Of a DNA stretch of 27,878 nucleotides, positions 7,784-14,748 are shown piece after piece. Below the pieces are notes generated by a model. The model saw nothing but the letters and a program-made list of their open reading frames with translations. It was not told where the DNA came from and did no database searches. The position numbers and the translations under genes were made by a program. The DNA is from Candidatus Aenigmatarchaeota archaeon. GTDB taxonomy: Archaea; Aenigmatarchaeota; Aenigmatarchaeia; CG10238-14; SCSR01. Location of the stretch: positions 1 through 27,878 of the forward strand of contig JASEGN010000005.1 of the NCBI GenBank assembly GCA_030018055.1. Direction: 5' to 3'. Numbering within the stretch: position 1 is the stretch's first letter; each line of letters opens with the position of its first letter.

Positions 7784-7795
7784 TTAGACACGCTC
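7779..7795 (-). repeat. Right terminal inverted repeat of IS remnant
   Basis: Read on the minus strand as GAGCGTGTCTAAAAATT, pairing with the left repeat at 7507-7523 with one mismatch. Confidence 0.8.
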
Positions 7796-7825
7796 CTTTG
7801 GAATAATATCACACTGATAATGATA

Positions 7826-7880
7826 GATTTAAATACTATTCTAAATGAAAATTTAAGTTAGATTTATATATTAAAGGTGG
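7826..7880 (+). promoter_or_regulatory. Promoter region and ribosome binding site of rps10
   Basis: TATA-like GATTTAAATA at about 7826-7835 would place initiation near 7858. That leaves a leader containing the Shine-Dalgarno-like AAGGTGG (7874-7880), 4 bp before the ATG. A second AT-rich box, GATTTATATATT (7861-7872), is too close to the start codon for a transcript that keeps this site. Confidence 0.45.
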
Positions 7881-7884
7881 GATT

Positions 7885-8205
7885 ATGCAGGTGGCAAGAA
7901 TAAAAATTAGTGGGAAAAACCTGGAAGAATTAGACGATGTATGCAACCAGATTAGAGATATCGCTAAAAAATTTGGTGTGGATTATCGTGGGCCAATTCC
8001 ACTTCCAACAAAAAAGTTAAGAGTGGTTACATTAAAAACTCCTTGTGGAGACGGTACTGGTCATGGCAATGCAACCTACGATAAATGGGAGCTAAGAATT
8101 CATAAAAGAATTATGGATGTTCAGGCAGACGACAGAACTTTAAAACAGATAATGAGAATATCAATCCCTCATGATGTTCATATTGAAATTAAGCTTATAG
8201 GTTAA
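7885..8205 (+). CDS. rps10: Small ribosomal subunit protein uS10
   Basis: 106 aa, the normal length for archaeal S10. The N-terminal VARIKISGKNLEELDDVCNQI and the middle GPIPLPTKKLRVVTLKTPCGDG are family hallmarks. They are followed by WELRIHKRIMDV and the C-terminal IPHDVHIEIKL strand. The protein joins the head of the 30S subunit. In many archaea this gene follows the EF-1 alpha gene; here it stands behind an IS remnant instead, with its own promoter and a good Shine-Dalgarno sequence. It is followed 61 bp later by the cytidylate-kinase-like gene. Confidence 0.95.
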   Translation: MQVARIKISGKNLEELDDVCNQIRDIAKKFGVDYRGPIPLPTKKLRVVTLKTPCGDGTGHGNATYDKWELRIHKRIMDVQADDRTLKQIMRISIPHDVHIEIKLIG

Positions 8206-8266
8206 TTTTATTATATGAAAATTTTCTTTGTAACATCTAGCCATAAAAATTATTAGATTTGGGAAG

Positions 8267-9397
8267 ATGAAAACTTATCTAAAATTTCTTTATTCACATG
8301 AGAAAAAACTTGGAAAAAAGTTGAGAAAAAGGGGTTTAACCATTACAGTTTCTGGACTTGCTGGTAGTGGAAAAACAACTGGAGCCAAGGCTATCGCGAA
8401 AGCTTTAAAACTAAAATATTACGAGATTGGAGCTATTCAAAAAAGCTTAGCTAGAAAAAGGAAAATTAGCCTAGAACAACAGGTGAAAACTAGAGCAAAT
8501 AAAATTGATTACATGATGGACAGGAAATCCTTAGAGCTTGCTATGAGAGGGGGTTGTGTTATCGTTGCGAGATTGGCAGGATGGGTTGCTGGCAGATGGG
8601 CTGATGCAAAGATTCTTTATGTTGCACCAATAAATGTTCGTGCTAAAAGAGTCGCAAGAAAAGAGGGAATTTCAATAAATGAAGCAAAAAAAAGAATTAG
8701 GTCACGAGACATTGATGATAGGAAAAAATACAAGAAGATTTATGGAATTGACCTCCAGGATAAATCAATTTACGATATCATCATAGACAATTCTAAGATC
8801 TCATTGGAAGAGGGTAAAAAAATAGTTGTGAGATCAACAAAAGATTTTTTAAAGAAGAAAAAAATAGTTATAGCAATTTCTGGTTCACCAGGAACTGGAA
8901 GTACAACAATCGCGAAAGAATTGGCAAAGAAACTTAGATTAAAATATTTTTCACCTGGAAAAATTTTTAAAAGTTACGTAAGAGAAAAAGAAGCTGAAGC
9001 TGCGCTAAAAGTTTGGAAAACCAGAGGAAAAAGTAAAAGATTTCATTTAGGGTTAGATGACCAGCAACGGAAGATTGCTGAAAAGGGGAATTGTGTAATT
9101 TGTGGTAAACTCTCCATTTTTGTTTTGAGGGATTTGGCTGATTACAAAATCTGGATTAATGCTCCTCTGCCTATTAGAGCAAGAAGGGTAATGAAAAGGG
9201 ATAAGTTATCTTTCAAAAATGCAAAAAAACTTTTAATGGAAAGGGAACTCATAGAAAGAAAGGAATGGAAGAGAATTTATGGAATTGATTATACTAAACA
9301 AAAAAATTCGGCCGATTTGTCAATAAACACATTCAATTTGAATCCAAAACAGGTAGTTGAGAAAATTTTAAAATTTATCAACAGTAAAAAACTCTGA
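8267..9397 (+). CDS. cmk: Tandem-domain cytidylate kinase-like P-loop protein (fusion of two copies)
   Basis: 376 aa, about twice the usual archaeal CMP kinase length. Domain 1 (about 24-190) has a standard P-loop GLAGSGKTT (residues 30-38), an RLAGW motif at 102-106 and a lid-like RSRDIDDRKKYKKIYGID. Domain 2 (about 198-376) repeats the same order with GSPGTGSTT (206-214, Ser212 in the Walker lysine position), GKLSIF and ERELIERKEWKRIYGID. The usual EGR before LAGW is VAR in domain 1 and CGK in domain 2, so neither copy looks fully canonical. Archaeal CMP kinases phosphorylate CMP and dCMP with ATP. One domain may be catalytic and the other structural or regulatory (inference). A continuous frame with no internal stop supports a real fusion. 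Acylphosphatase follows 4 bp downstream. Confidence 0.83.
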   Translation: MKTYLKFLYSHEKKLGKKLRKRGLTITVSGLAGSGKTTGAKAIAKALKLKYYEIGAIQKSLARKRKISLEQQVKTRANKIDYMMDRKSLELAMRGGCVIVARLAGWVAGRWADAKILYVAPINVRAKRVARKEGISINEAKKRIRSRDIDDRKKYKKIYGIDLQDKSIYDIIIDNSKISLEEGKKIVVRSTKDFLKKKKIVIAISGSPGTGSTTIAKELAKKLRLKYFSPGKIFKSYVREKEAEAALKVWKTRGKSKRFHLGLDDQQRKIAEKGNCVICGKLSIFVLRDLADYKIWINAPLPIRARRVMKRDKLSFKNAKKLLMERELIERKEWKRIYGIDYTKQKNSADLSINTFNLNPKQVVEKILKFINSKKL

Positions 9398-9401
9398 TGG
9401 T

Positions 9402-9686
9402 ATGAACGCAAAAAAGATAAGAGTTCACGTGCTCATTTCTGGTGATGTCCAGGGTGTTTTCTTCCGTCATCATACTAGAGAACTTGCTAAACAACTTGGC
9501 TTAACAGGTTGGGTAAGGAATACAGAGGATGATAAAGTTGAGGCAATTTTTGAAGGTGATAAAGATAAAATTAAAAAAATTCTTGAATTTTGTAAAAAGG
9601 GGCCTACTTTAGCTAGGGTTAATAATGTAAAAGCAGAAGAAGAAAAATTTAAGGGAGAATTTAAAGATTTTGAAATTATATATTAA
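9402..9686 (+). CDS. acyP: Acylphosphatase
   Basis: 94 aa, normal for the family. The active-site loop SGDVQGVFFRHHT carries the catalytic Arg22, and GWVRNTEDD carries the catalytic Asn40. The end EFCKKGPTLARVNNVKAEEE matches the second half of the fold. The enzyme hydrolyses acyl phosphates such as carbamoyl phosphate and 1,3-bisphosphoglycerate in the cytoplasm. It starts 4 bp after the kinase-like gene, so the two are probably cotranscribed, and the tRNA-Gln gene follows 8 bp after its stop codon. Confidence 0.94.
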   Translation: MNAKKIRVHVLISGDVQGVFFRHHTRELAKQLGLTGWVRNTEDDKVEAIFEGDKDKIKKILEFCKKGPTLARVNNVKAEEEKFKGEFKDFEIIY

Positions 9687-9694
9687 ATAGAAAT

Positions 9695-9819
9695 AGCCCT
9701 GTCGTCTAGTGGTCAAGGATAGTTAATCCCTTAAACGAGGCTTTGGACTCTGGTCTAAAGCGCAGATAAAAGATGAAGAGAGAAACCTCGGGACTGCGGT
9801 TCGAATCCGCACAGGGCTA
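9695..9819 (+). tRNA. tRNA-Gln (anticodon TTG) with two inferred introns
   Basis: The acceptor stem AGCCCTG (9695-9701) pairs fully with CAGGGCT (9812-9818), and the discriminator is A9819. The first pair is A1:U72, the archaeal tRNA-Gln identity pair read by GatDE. D arm 9704-9720; T arm TGCGG-TTCGAAT-CCGCA at 9795-9811. Anticodon stem CGAGG (9736-9740) pairs with CCTCG (9786-9790); the loop CTTTGG+A gives anticodon TTG at 9743-9745. A 38-nt intron (about 9747-9784) lies at the standard 37/38 site. About 14 further nt (roughly 9722-9735) between the D arm and the anticodon stem fit no tRNA element and look like a second intron near position 26/27; they can pair with the D-arm 3' strand (AGGAT with ATCCCT). 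Exact splice sites are approximate. Confidence 0.8.
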
Positions 9820-9894
9820 TGTTAAATTGAATTAAAATTTTACGTGTTAAAACAGTTTATCAAAATTACTACTTCTAAAAATAATGCGATTTTA

Positions 9895-9910
9895 TTGAAC
9901 GATTGTTCAA
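9895..9910 (-). terminator. Inverted repeat after the CBS gene, possible terminator
   Basis: TTGAAC (9895-9900), GATT, GTTCAA (9905-9910) form a perfect 6-bp stem with a 4-nt loop, a few bases beyond the stop codon of the minus-strand CBS gene. There is no strong T-run after it on that strand, so a terminator role is only possible. Confidence 0.3.
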
Positions 9911-9916
9911 CTAAAT

Positions 9917-10342
9917 TTATCCACCTTTGTACATTGGTATCTTCACTGCCAATAATCTAGCTAAGTTTTCTATAAGTTTTGGTTGAATAACAGCAATATC
10001 GCTGGCTGTTATTATCCCAACTAATTTTTCTCCATCAACCACTGGTAATTTTTTTATCTTGTTATCCACCATAATCTTGGTTGCATCATCAATCGCATCT
10101 GTTGGAGAAATTGTTATAACCTTTTTTGTCATTATATCCTTCGCTTCAGTTAACGCAAGGTCCATACCTTCAGCTACAGCATTTAAAATATTTCTCTCTG
10201 TAAGTATACCAACAACCTTATCTTTTTTCATTATTACTATGCTACCAATATGATATTTGCCCATTATGTTGGCGGCCTCTTTTATTTTAACATTCTCCTC
10301 AGCAACTACTACATTCCTCTGCATCACATCTTTAACAAGCAT
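9917..10342 (-). CDS. CBS-domain pair protein
   Basis: 141 aa, consisting of two CBS motifs in tandem (about 1-60 and 68-128) with the typical patterns DVMQRNVVVAEEN / GILTERNIL and DIMTKKVITISPTDAI / KLPVVDGEKLVGIITASDI. Stand-alone CBS pairs (Bateman modules) bind adenine nucleotides or S-adenosyl compounds and act as sensors, or as dissociated regulatory subunits. No fused catalytic domain is present and the partner is unknown. The promoter is probably the TTTAAAAATTTTAAA stretch just upstream (about 10347-10365 on the minus strand). Confidence 0.9.
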   Translation of the reverse strand: MLVKDVMQRNVVVAEENVKIKEAANIMGKYHIGSIVIMKKDKVVGILTERNILNAVAEGMDLALTEAKDIMTKKVITISPTDAIDDATKIMVDNKIKKLPVVDGEKLVGIITASDIAVIQPKLIENLARLLAVKIPMYKGG

Positions 10343-10493
10343 AAATAAATTTAAAATTTTTAAAGAACAAATAAATATATGTTAAAGGTAAAGAGCGATA
10401 GAAAAATAAGGATTTGCGAAAATTTTCCGTAAAACTTCTAGAAAAATATAATGAACTTCATAGACAACATGAAAGGGAGATAAACTACATAAG

Positions 10494-11159
10494 TTAGGTT
10501 ATCGATACCAATACTGTTGTTCTATAAACCCTTTTACCTTTTCTTGTTCCAATAAGTTTTTTTGTTATTTTAACTCTAGCTTTGTAAAGGCTCCTCAATT
10601 CCTTTGATATTTTTAGTGCTGCTGATGTTGAACCAAGATAAACGTCGAGAAACTTATTTCTAACCACTTGGGATATAAAAGCAAGCTCATCACGTGTGCT
10701 TAAACTCTTAAGTTTGTTTTCTATTTTCTCCAAAATTTCGTCGAAAATATCCCTACTTACACGTACTTGAATTATCGCTTGATAATAACCAGTTTGTCTC
10801 ATCCAACAGAATTTACAGGTAATTAATTTAACAATCAACCCACAAACTTTTCGTTCAGATTTTCTTAAATCATAAACTTTTATATTAAGATTCAAGTAAA
10901 GTTTCTTGTCTGAAATTCGATGAGTTATACTCTCCACATTTGTAGGCTTAAATTTTTTCAACAAAAAATTTTTAACAATTTCATTCATTGATTGAGGCTT
11001 ATCATTAATAAAAAATCTTTCACAAACTTTGCATTTTCTTAAGATAATTTTTTCTGGAATTAAGTTAACATATGTAATTTTTGAAAGGAAACATTCTTCA
11101 CACAAGTTTTCATAGAATTTTTCTGTTACCCTTCCACATTTAGGACAGAATCTTTTCAC
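10494..11159 (-). CDS. nmd3: Archaeal NMD3-like ribosome biogenesis protein
   Basis: 221 aa. Zinc-binding cysteines are C5, C8, C20 and C23 in the first cluster, and C43, C46, C115 and C118 in the second. The block CKFCWMRQTGYYQAIIQ is the NMD3 family signature. In eukaryotes NMD3 is the 60S export adaptor; archaeal forms keep the N-terminal zinc and eIF5A-like parts and are thought to act on the large ribosomal subunit. The start is GTG at 11159: an in-frame stop lies two codons upstream and no ATG is available. It sits 8 bp after taw1 and is probably cotranscribed with it. Confidence 0.88.
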   Translation of the reverse strand: MKRFCPKCGRVTEKFYENLCEECFLSKITYVNLIPEKIILRKCKVCERFFINDKPQSMNEIVKNFLLKKFKPTNVESITHRISDKKLYLNLNIKVYDLRKSERKVCGLIVKLITCKFCWMRQTGYYQAIIQVRVSRDIFDEILEKIENKLKSLSTRDELAFISQVVRNKFLDVYLGSTSAALKISKELRSLYKARVKITKKLIGTRKGKRVYRTTVLVSIT

Positions 11160-11167
11160 AATTTAAC

Positions 11168-12076
11168 TTACCTTGAAAGTAAAATAACTCTGCTTGCCTC
11201 ATCCTCTTCCTTTATTTCATAGCTTGTATAATGAGATAATTTCTCAGCAAATTCCTTGATATCTTTCATTTCTAGCATAGCGCTACGAGGTAATCTTTTT
11301 TGTGCTTCACCGACATGAAAAAAAGATTTTACTTCTATAAATTTGGGTTCCGTTTTTAAAACTAATTTTCCATATTCTTCAGGATCTTTCAAATTAACTT
11401 CTCTAATCAAGGTTAACCTAATAACAGTTGTGCAGCTAAAACTTTTCACTAGCTCCAAACTTTTGTTGAGTCTTTCCCAAGCATTTGGAATTAGTGGTAC
11501 TGAAACTTTTTCAAAGATTTCTTTATTAGGGCCATAAACACTAATATAAAGATTTGTTGGTTCTTCCTCGAGTTTTTCCAATCTTTCAGGCATACTGCCA
11601 TTGGTTACTAAAAAAGCCGTCATATTTCGTTTTTTTATTTCACCTATGAGTTGTGAAAGTTGTGGGTATAGGGTTGGCTCTCCATCCAGAGAAATCGCAA
11701 AATGTTTAGGATTCATAGCTTCTTCAAAAATCTCTCTTGGAGTGTTTGGATTTCCACCGAATCCAGATAAAAGTTCCCTTTGAGATTTTATGCAACCGTC
11801 TATTATTTCATTTGGTTCGTTCCATTTCTCTAGTTCTTTAAAAGGAATTATGCCATGGAAACGCCAACAATGCAAGCAGCTAAAATTACATATCAGCGAA
11901 GGTGTCATCTGAACGCAACGATGAGATTTAATTCCGTACCATCTTTTATAACAAAACCTTCTTTTATTCAAAACCTCTTTTGTCCAATGGCATATTTTTA
12001 TAGTTGAGTGACTCCCAACAATCCTATAGCCAGCATTCAGCAATTTTTTTCTTGCCTCTTCCGAAATTAACTTCAT
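11168..12076 (-). CDS. taw1: Taw1 (TYW1), 4-demethylwyosine synthase, radical SAM
   Basis: 302 aa, normal for archaeal Taw1. The radical-SAM cluster motif CNFSCLHC is at Cys63, Cys67 and Cys70. Three upstream cysteines, Cys29 (KICHW), Cys42 (FCYK) and Cys54 (SHRC), match those that bind the second iron-sulfur cluster in this family. Other family blocks are YRIVGSHS near the N-terminus, AISLDGEPTLYP and EVKSFFHVGEAQ. The enzyme condenses N1-methylguanosine-37 of tRNA-Phe with carbons from pyruvate to give 4-demethylwyosine. It is divergent from a methyltransferase gene with only about 35 bp between starts. Confidence 0.93.
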   Translation of the reverse strand: MKLISEEARKKLLNAGYRIVGSHSTIKICHWTKEVLNKRRFCYKRWYGIKSHRCVQMTPSLICNFSCLHCWRFHGIIPFKELEKWNEPNEIIDGCIKSQRELLSGFGGNPNTPREIFEEAMNPKHFAISLDGEPTLYPQLSQLIGEIKKRNMTAFLVTNGSMPERLEKLEEEPTNLYISVYGPNKEIFEKVSVPLIPNAWERLNKSLELVKSFSCTTVIRLTLIREVNLKDPEEYGKLVLKTEPKFIEVKSFFHVGEAQKRLPRSAMLEMKDIKEFAEKLSHYTSYEIKEEDEASRVILLSR

Positions 12077-12111
12077 ATCGCCACTAATAAAATTTATCTT
12101 TAATGATAACT

Positions 12112-12768
12112 ATGGTAAGATGGAATAAAAAAGCATGGAATAAGATTTATAGGAAAGAAGAAAAGATTGTAACAACTGTACATGAAGATGTACCAAAAAT
12201 TGTTAGATTCTTTAAAAAGAAAGGTGTCAAAAAGATTCTTGATTTGGGTTGTGGTACAGGCAGACATTTGAGATATTTAACAAAACATGGTTTCGATGTA
12301 TACGGAATTGATATTTCTAGCTATGGTATAAAAACAGCTAAGAAATTTCTGGAAAAAGAAAATTTGAAATCTCATCTAAAAGTTGGTGATATTTACAAAA
12401 AACTGCCTTATGGAGATAATTTTTTTGACGCGATAGTTAGCATAAAAACTATGCACCATGGTAAAATAGAGAATATAAGGAGGTTAATAAAAGAAATTGA
12501 AAGAATTCTTAAATCAAATGGCTTAATTTTTATCACCGTTACCAAAAGAAAACCCAAAAAGATGATACCAAAAGAAAAATTGTGGAAAATAAAATTTATC
12601 GCACCTAGGACTTTCATCCCTTTAACAAGTGAAGAAAAAGGATTAATTCACTATTGGTTTAATAGAAAGCTTTTAAGAAAGAGTTTCAGAAATTTTATAA
12701 TTTATAATATATGGGTTGATTTTGAGCATCATTATGCCTTGTTTGGAGAACTTAAAAGGAAATTATAA
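12112..12768 (+). CDS. Class I SAM-dependent methyltransferase
   Basis: About 218 aa from the ATG at 12112; an ATG at 12103 is also possible. SAM-binding motif I is ILDLGCGTGRHLRYL (roughly residues 42-56), followed by the acidic end of strand 2 in VYGIDIS, motif II-like VGDIYKKLPYGDNFFDAIVSI, and MHHGKIENIRRLIKEIERILKSNG typical of the UbiE/Methyltransf_11 group. The substrate cannot be read from sequence. The C-terminal 60 residues are basic and lack a recognised domain. A TATA-like AAATTTAT at about 12089-12096 favours the second ATG as a leaderless start. Confidence 0.85.
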   Translation: MVRWNKKAWNKIYRKEEKIVTTVHEDVPKIVRFFKKKGVKKILDLGCGTGRHLRYLTKHGFDVYGIDISSYGIKTAKKFLEKENLKSHLKVGDIYKKLPYGDNFFDAIVSIKTMHHGKIENIRRLIKEIERILKSNGLIFITVTKRKPKKMIPKEKLWKIKFIAPRTFIPLTSEEKGLIHYWFNRKLLRKSFRNFIIYNIWVDFEHHYALFGELKRKL

Positions 12769-12810
12769 TTCTTTGATACTGAAAACTTTTTTAAAATAGA
12801 GGAGGTATAT

Positions 12811-12942
12811 GGGCTAGGCCGGATTTGAACCGACGACCCCCGGTATTTACGCTTAGTTGCCTTATAAGACTTACACAGCACCTCGGTGCTCCACCAGACT
12901 AAGCTACTAGCTTTAGCTAACCTCCACTACTATCTCTAGCCC
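12811..12942 (-). tRNA. tRNA, probably Ile (anticodon TAT), with three inferred introns
   Basis: Acceptor GGGCTAG (12942-12936) pairs with CTAGCCC (12817-12811); T arm GTCGG-TTCAAAT-CCGGC at 12834-12818; a normal D arm GCTT...GAGC follows TA. Three blocks interrupt the cloverleaf: 29 nt (about 12935-12907) after the acceptor 5' strand, 13 nt (12883-12871) at position 29/30, and about 17 nt (12861-12845) at 37/38. Removing them gives an anticodon stem CCG+GT paired perfectly with ACCGG (12844-12840), and the loop CTTATAA (12868-12862), anticodon TAT. The gene is certain; the identity and exact splice sites depend on this intron model. Confidence 0.75.
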
Positions 12943-12969
12943 ATAATATTTAATATGTGAGAAACCATA

Positions 12970-12990
12970 AAAATTTAAGTATTTAAACAT
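12970..12990 (+). promoter_or_regulatory. Putative thermosome promoter
   Basis: AT boxes AAATTTAAG (12971-12979) and TATTTAAAC (12980-12988) lie 30-45 bp before the ATG. Initiation from the first would leave the Shine-Dalgarno GAGGTG (13006-13011) in the leader. Confidence 0.35.
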
Positions 12991-13017
12991 CTATATAATT
13001 TATTTGAGGTGAAAAAA

Positions 13018-14664
13018 ATGGTACAAGCTGTGGTTGGTCAATTGGGTGGACAACCAATATTAATATTACCTGAAAGTACGCTTAGACAAACCGGAAAAAC
13101 TGCACAAAAAAATAATCTAGCAGCTGCTAGAGCGATTGCAGATGCTATCAAAAGTGTTCTTGGACCGAAGGGAATGGACAAGATGCTCGTAGATTCAATC
13201 GGAGATATTGTTATTACAAATGATGGAGTAACAATTCTGGAGGAAATGGAAGTAGAGCATCCAGCAGCTAAGATGATGGTAGAAGTCGCAAAAACTCAGA
13301 ATGAGGAAGTTGGAGATGGAACAACAACAGCAGTAATTCTCGCGGGTGAGCTTCTAAAAAAAGCTGAAGAGCTTCTCGACCAAGAAATTCATCCAACAGT
13401 AATCACGAAGGGTTATAGGATTGCTAAAGATGAAGCATTGAAAATTTTAGATAAAGCATCAACACCTATAAAACTAGAGGATGAGGAGAAATTGATAAAA
13501 ATCGCACTTACAGCAATGTCAGGGAAATCCGTGGAAAAGGCTTCACCAAAATTAGCTAAGCTTGTTGTAGATGCAGTTAAAATTGTTGCCGAAAAAGAAA
13601 ACGGAAAAAACATTGTTAACACTGATAACATAAAACGTGAAAAGAAGCATGGTGGTACAGGTGAAGATACGGAGCTTGTGAGAGGTATTGTGATAGACAA
13701 AGAGATTGTACATCCTGCTATGCCAAAATCTATTAAAGACGCTAAGATTGCTTTACTTGATTGTGCACTTGAAGTAAAGGAACCAGAAACAGATGCACAA
13801 ATTAGAATTACAAGCCCTGAGCAAATACAAGCCTTTATAGAACAAGAACAAAAGATGCTTAGAGATATGGTAGATAAAATTGTGAAAAGTGGCGCGAATA
13901 TAGTAATATGCCAGAAAGGGATAGATGATCTTGCTCAACATTACCTAGCGAAGGCTGGAATTTCAGCTTGTAGAAGGGCTAAGAAATCTGACATGGAAGC
14001 TCTTGCAAAAGCTACAGGAGGAAAAATAGTTACAAACTTAGAGGATTTATCAAAGGAAGATCTAGGATATGCGAAGGTTGTTGAGGAAAAGAAAATCGCA
14101 GGTGAACAGATGATATACGTACGTGAATGTAAAGACCCAAAAGCAGTTACGATATTAGTAAGGGGAAGCACAGAGCATGTTGTTGATGAAATTGATAGAA
14201 GTATAGAAGATGCAATCGGTTCAGTTGTTTCTGCAGTAGAAGTTGAAAAAATTGTGCCCGGTGCTGGTGCAATTGAAGCAGAAGCATCCAATAAATTGAA
14301 GAAGTTTGCTGAGAAATTCTCTGGAAGAGAACAGTTAGCAGTAAAAGCATTTGCCGATGCAATAGAAATTGTACCAAGGTGCTTAGCTGAAAATGCTGGT
14401 TTAGATCCTATAGATATTCTTGCTGAGTTGAGAGCCACCCACGAGCAAGGTAAAACTACTTATGGGATAGATGTATTTGATGGAAAGGTTGTAGATGCAG
14501 TTGCTATGGGTGTTATAGAGCCTCTGAAGATTAAGACACAGGCTATTAACTCAGCTACAGAAGCTGCAGAAATGATCTTAAGAGTCGATGATGTAATCTC
14601 TGCAGGGAAATTAGAGAAAGGTCCACCAACGAGAACTCCAGAAATGCCAGAAGAGGAAGTTTAA
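13018..14664 (+). CDS. Thermosome subunit (group II chaperonin)
   Basis: About 548 aa from the ATG at 13018, preceded by GAGGTG at 13006-13011; a GTG at 13009 overlaps that ribosome site and is less likely. Signature segments include KSVLGPKGMDKMLVDSIGD, ITNDGVTILEEM, the ATP-binding GDGTTT at residues 99-104, and AENAGLDPIDILAELR near the C-terminus. It assembles into double rings that fold proteins in an ATP-dependent way. The C-terminus ends in TPEMPEEEV and lacks the GGM-repeat tail found in many thermosomes. Only one chaperonin gene is visible here. A GNRA-capped hairpin follows 25 bp after the stop. Confidence 0.96.
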   Translation: MVQAVVGQLGGQPILILPESTLRQTGKTAQKNNLAAARAIADAIKSVLGPKGMDKMLVDSIGDIVITNDGVTILEEMEVEHPAAKMMVEVAKTQNEEVGDGTTTAVILAGELLKKAEELLDQEIHPTVITKGYRIAKDEALKILDKASTPIKLEDEEKLIKIALTAMSGKSVEKASPKLAKLVVDAVKIVAEKENGKNIVNTDNIKREKKHGGTGEDTELVRGIVIDKEIVHPAMPKSIKDAKIALLDCALEVKEPETDAQIRITSPEQIQAFIEQEQKMLRDMVDKIVKSGANIVICQKGIDDLAQHYLAKAGISACRRAKKSDMEALAKATGGKIVTNLEDLSKEDLGYAKVVEEKKIAGEQMIYVRECKDPKAVTILVRGSTEHVVDEIDRSIEDAIGSVVSAVEVEKIVPGAGAIEAEASNKLKKFAEKFSGREQLAVKAFADAIEIVPRCLAENAGLDPIDILAELRATHEQGKTTYGIDVFDGKVVDAVAMGVIEPLKIKTQAINSATEAAEMILRVDDVISAGKLEKGPPTRTPEMPEEEV

Positions 14665-14688
14665 TCTAAGACTATAAATCTTAAAATT

Positions 14689-14704
14689 GGTAGCGTAAGC
14701 TACC
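14689..14704 (+). terminator. GUAA-capped perfect hairpin after the thermosome gene
   Basis: GGTAGC (14689-14694), GTAA, GCTACC (14699-14704) form a perfect 6-bp stem with a GNRA-type tetraloop, followed by a T-rich stretch (AGTTTTATTTTA). It may end or protect the thermosome mRNA. It also abuts the TATA box of the next operon. Confidence 0.45.
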
Positions 14705-14713
14705 TATATAAGT
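14704..14713 (+). promoter_or_regulatory. TATA box of the pilus/secretion operon
   Basis: CTATATAAGT at 14704-14713 is a near-ideal archaeal TATA box about 40 bp before the ATG at 14749. The predicted transcript would have a short leader of roughly 10-15 nt. Confidence 0.5.
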
Positions 14714-14748
14714 TTTATTTTATACTAAGGTAATCTTTAATTGATATT

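Larger units (their letters stand above)
7507..7795. mobile_element. 289-bp internally deleted insertion-sequence remnant
   Basis: The segment is bounded by 17-bp terminal inverted repeats differing at one base (GAGCGTGTCTAACAATT at 7507-7523; reverse complement of 7779-7795 is GAGCGTGTCTAAAAATT). Inside, the minus strand encodes only the C-terminal part of a DDE transposase. It fills most of the 453-bp gap between the 223-aa gene and rps10; the rest of that gap (7432-7506 and 7796-7884) holds their promoters. No target-site duplication is obvious next to the repeats. Both ends are intact, so the element could in principle be mobilised by a full-length relative elsewhere. Confidence 0.78.

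Noticed and set aside
8820..8880. Possible frameshift or assembly joint between two separate cytidylate kinase genes
   Set aside because: The linker is in frame with no stop, and lengths of both halves match the family, so a genuine fusion is the simpler reading.
10379..10432. A 17-codon plus-strand mini-frame in the gap between the CBS and NMD3 genes
   Set aside because: Too short, no ribosome site and no recognisable sequence; the 151-bp gap otherwise shows only AT-rich promoter-like DNA.
13941..14438. A 165-codon open frame antisense to the thermosome gene
   Set aside because: It is Ser/Ala/Phe-rich, lies wholly opposite a certain conserved gene, has no recognisable motif or promoter and is a typical antisense shadow.
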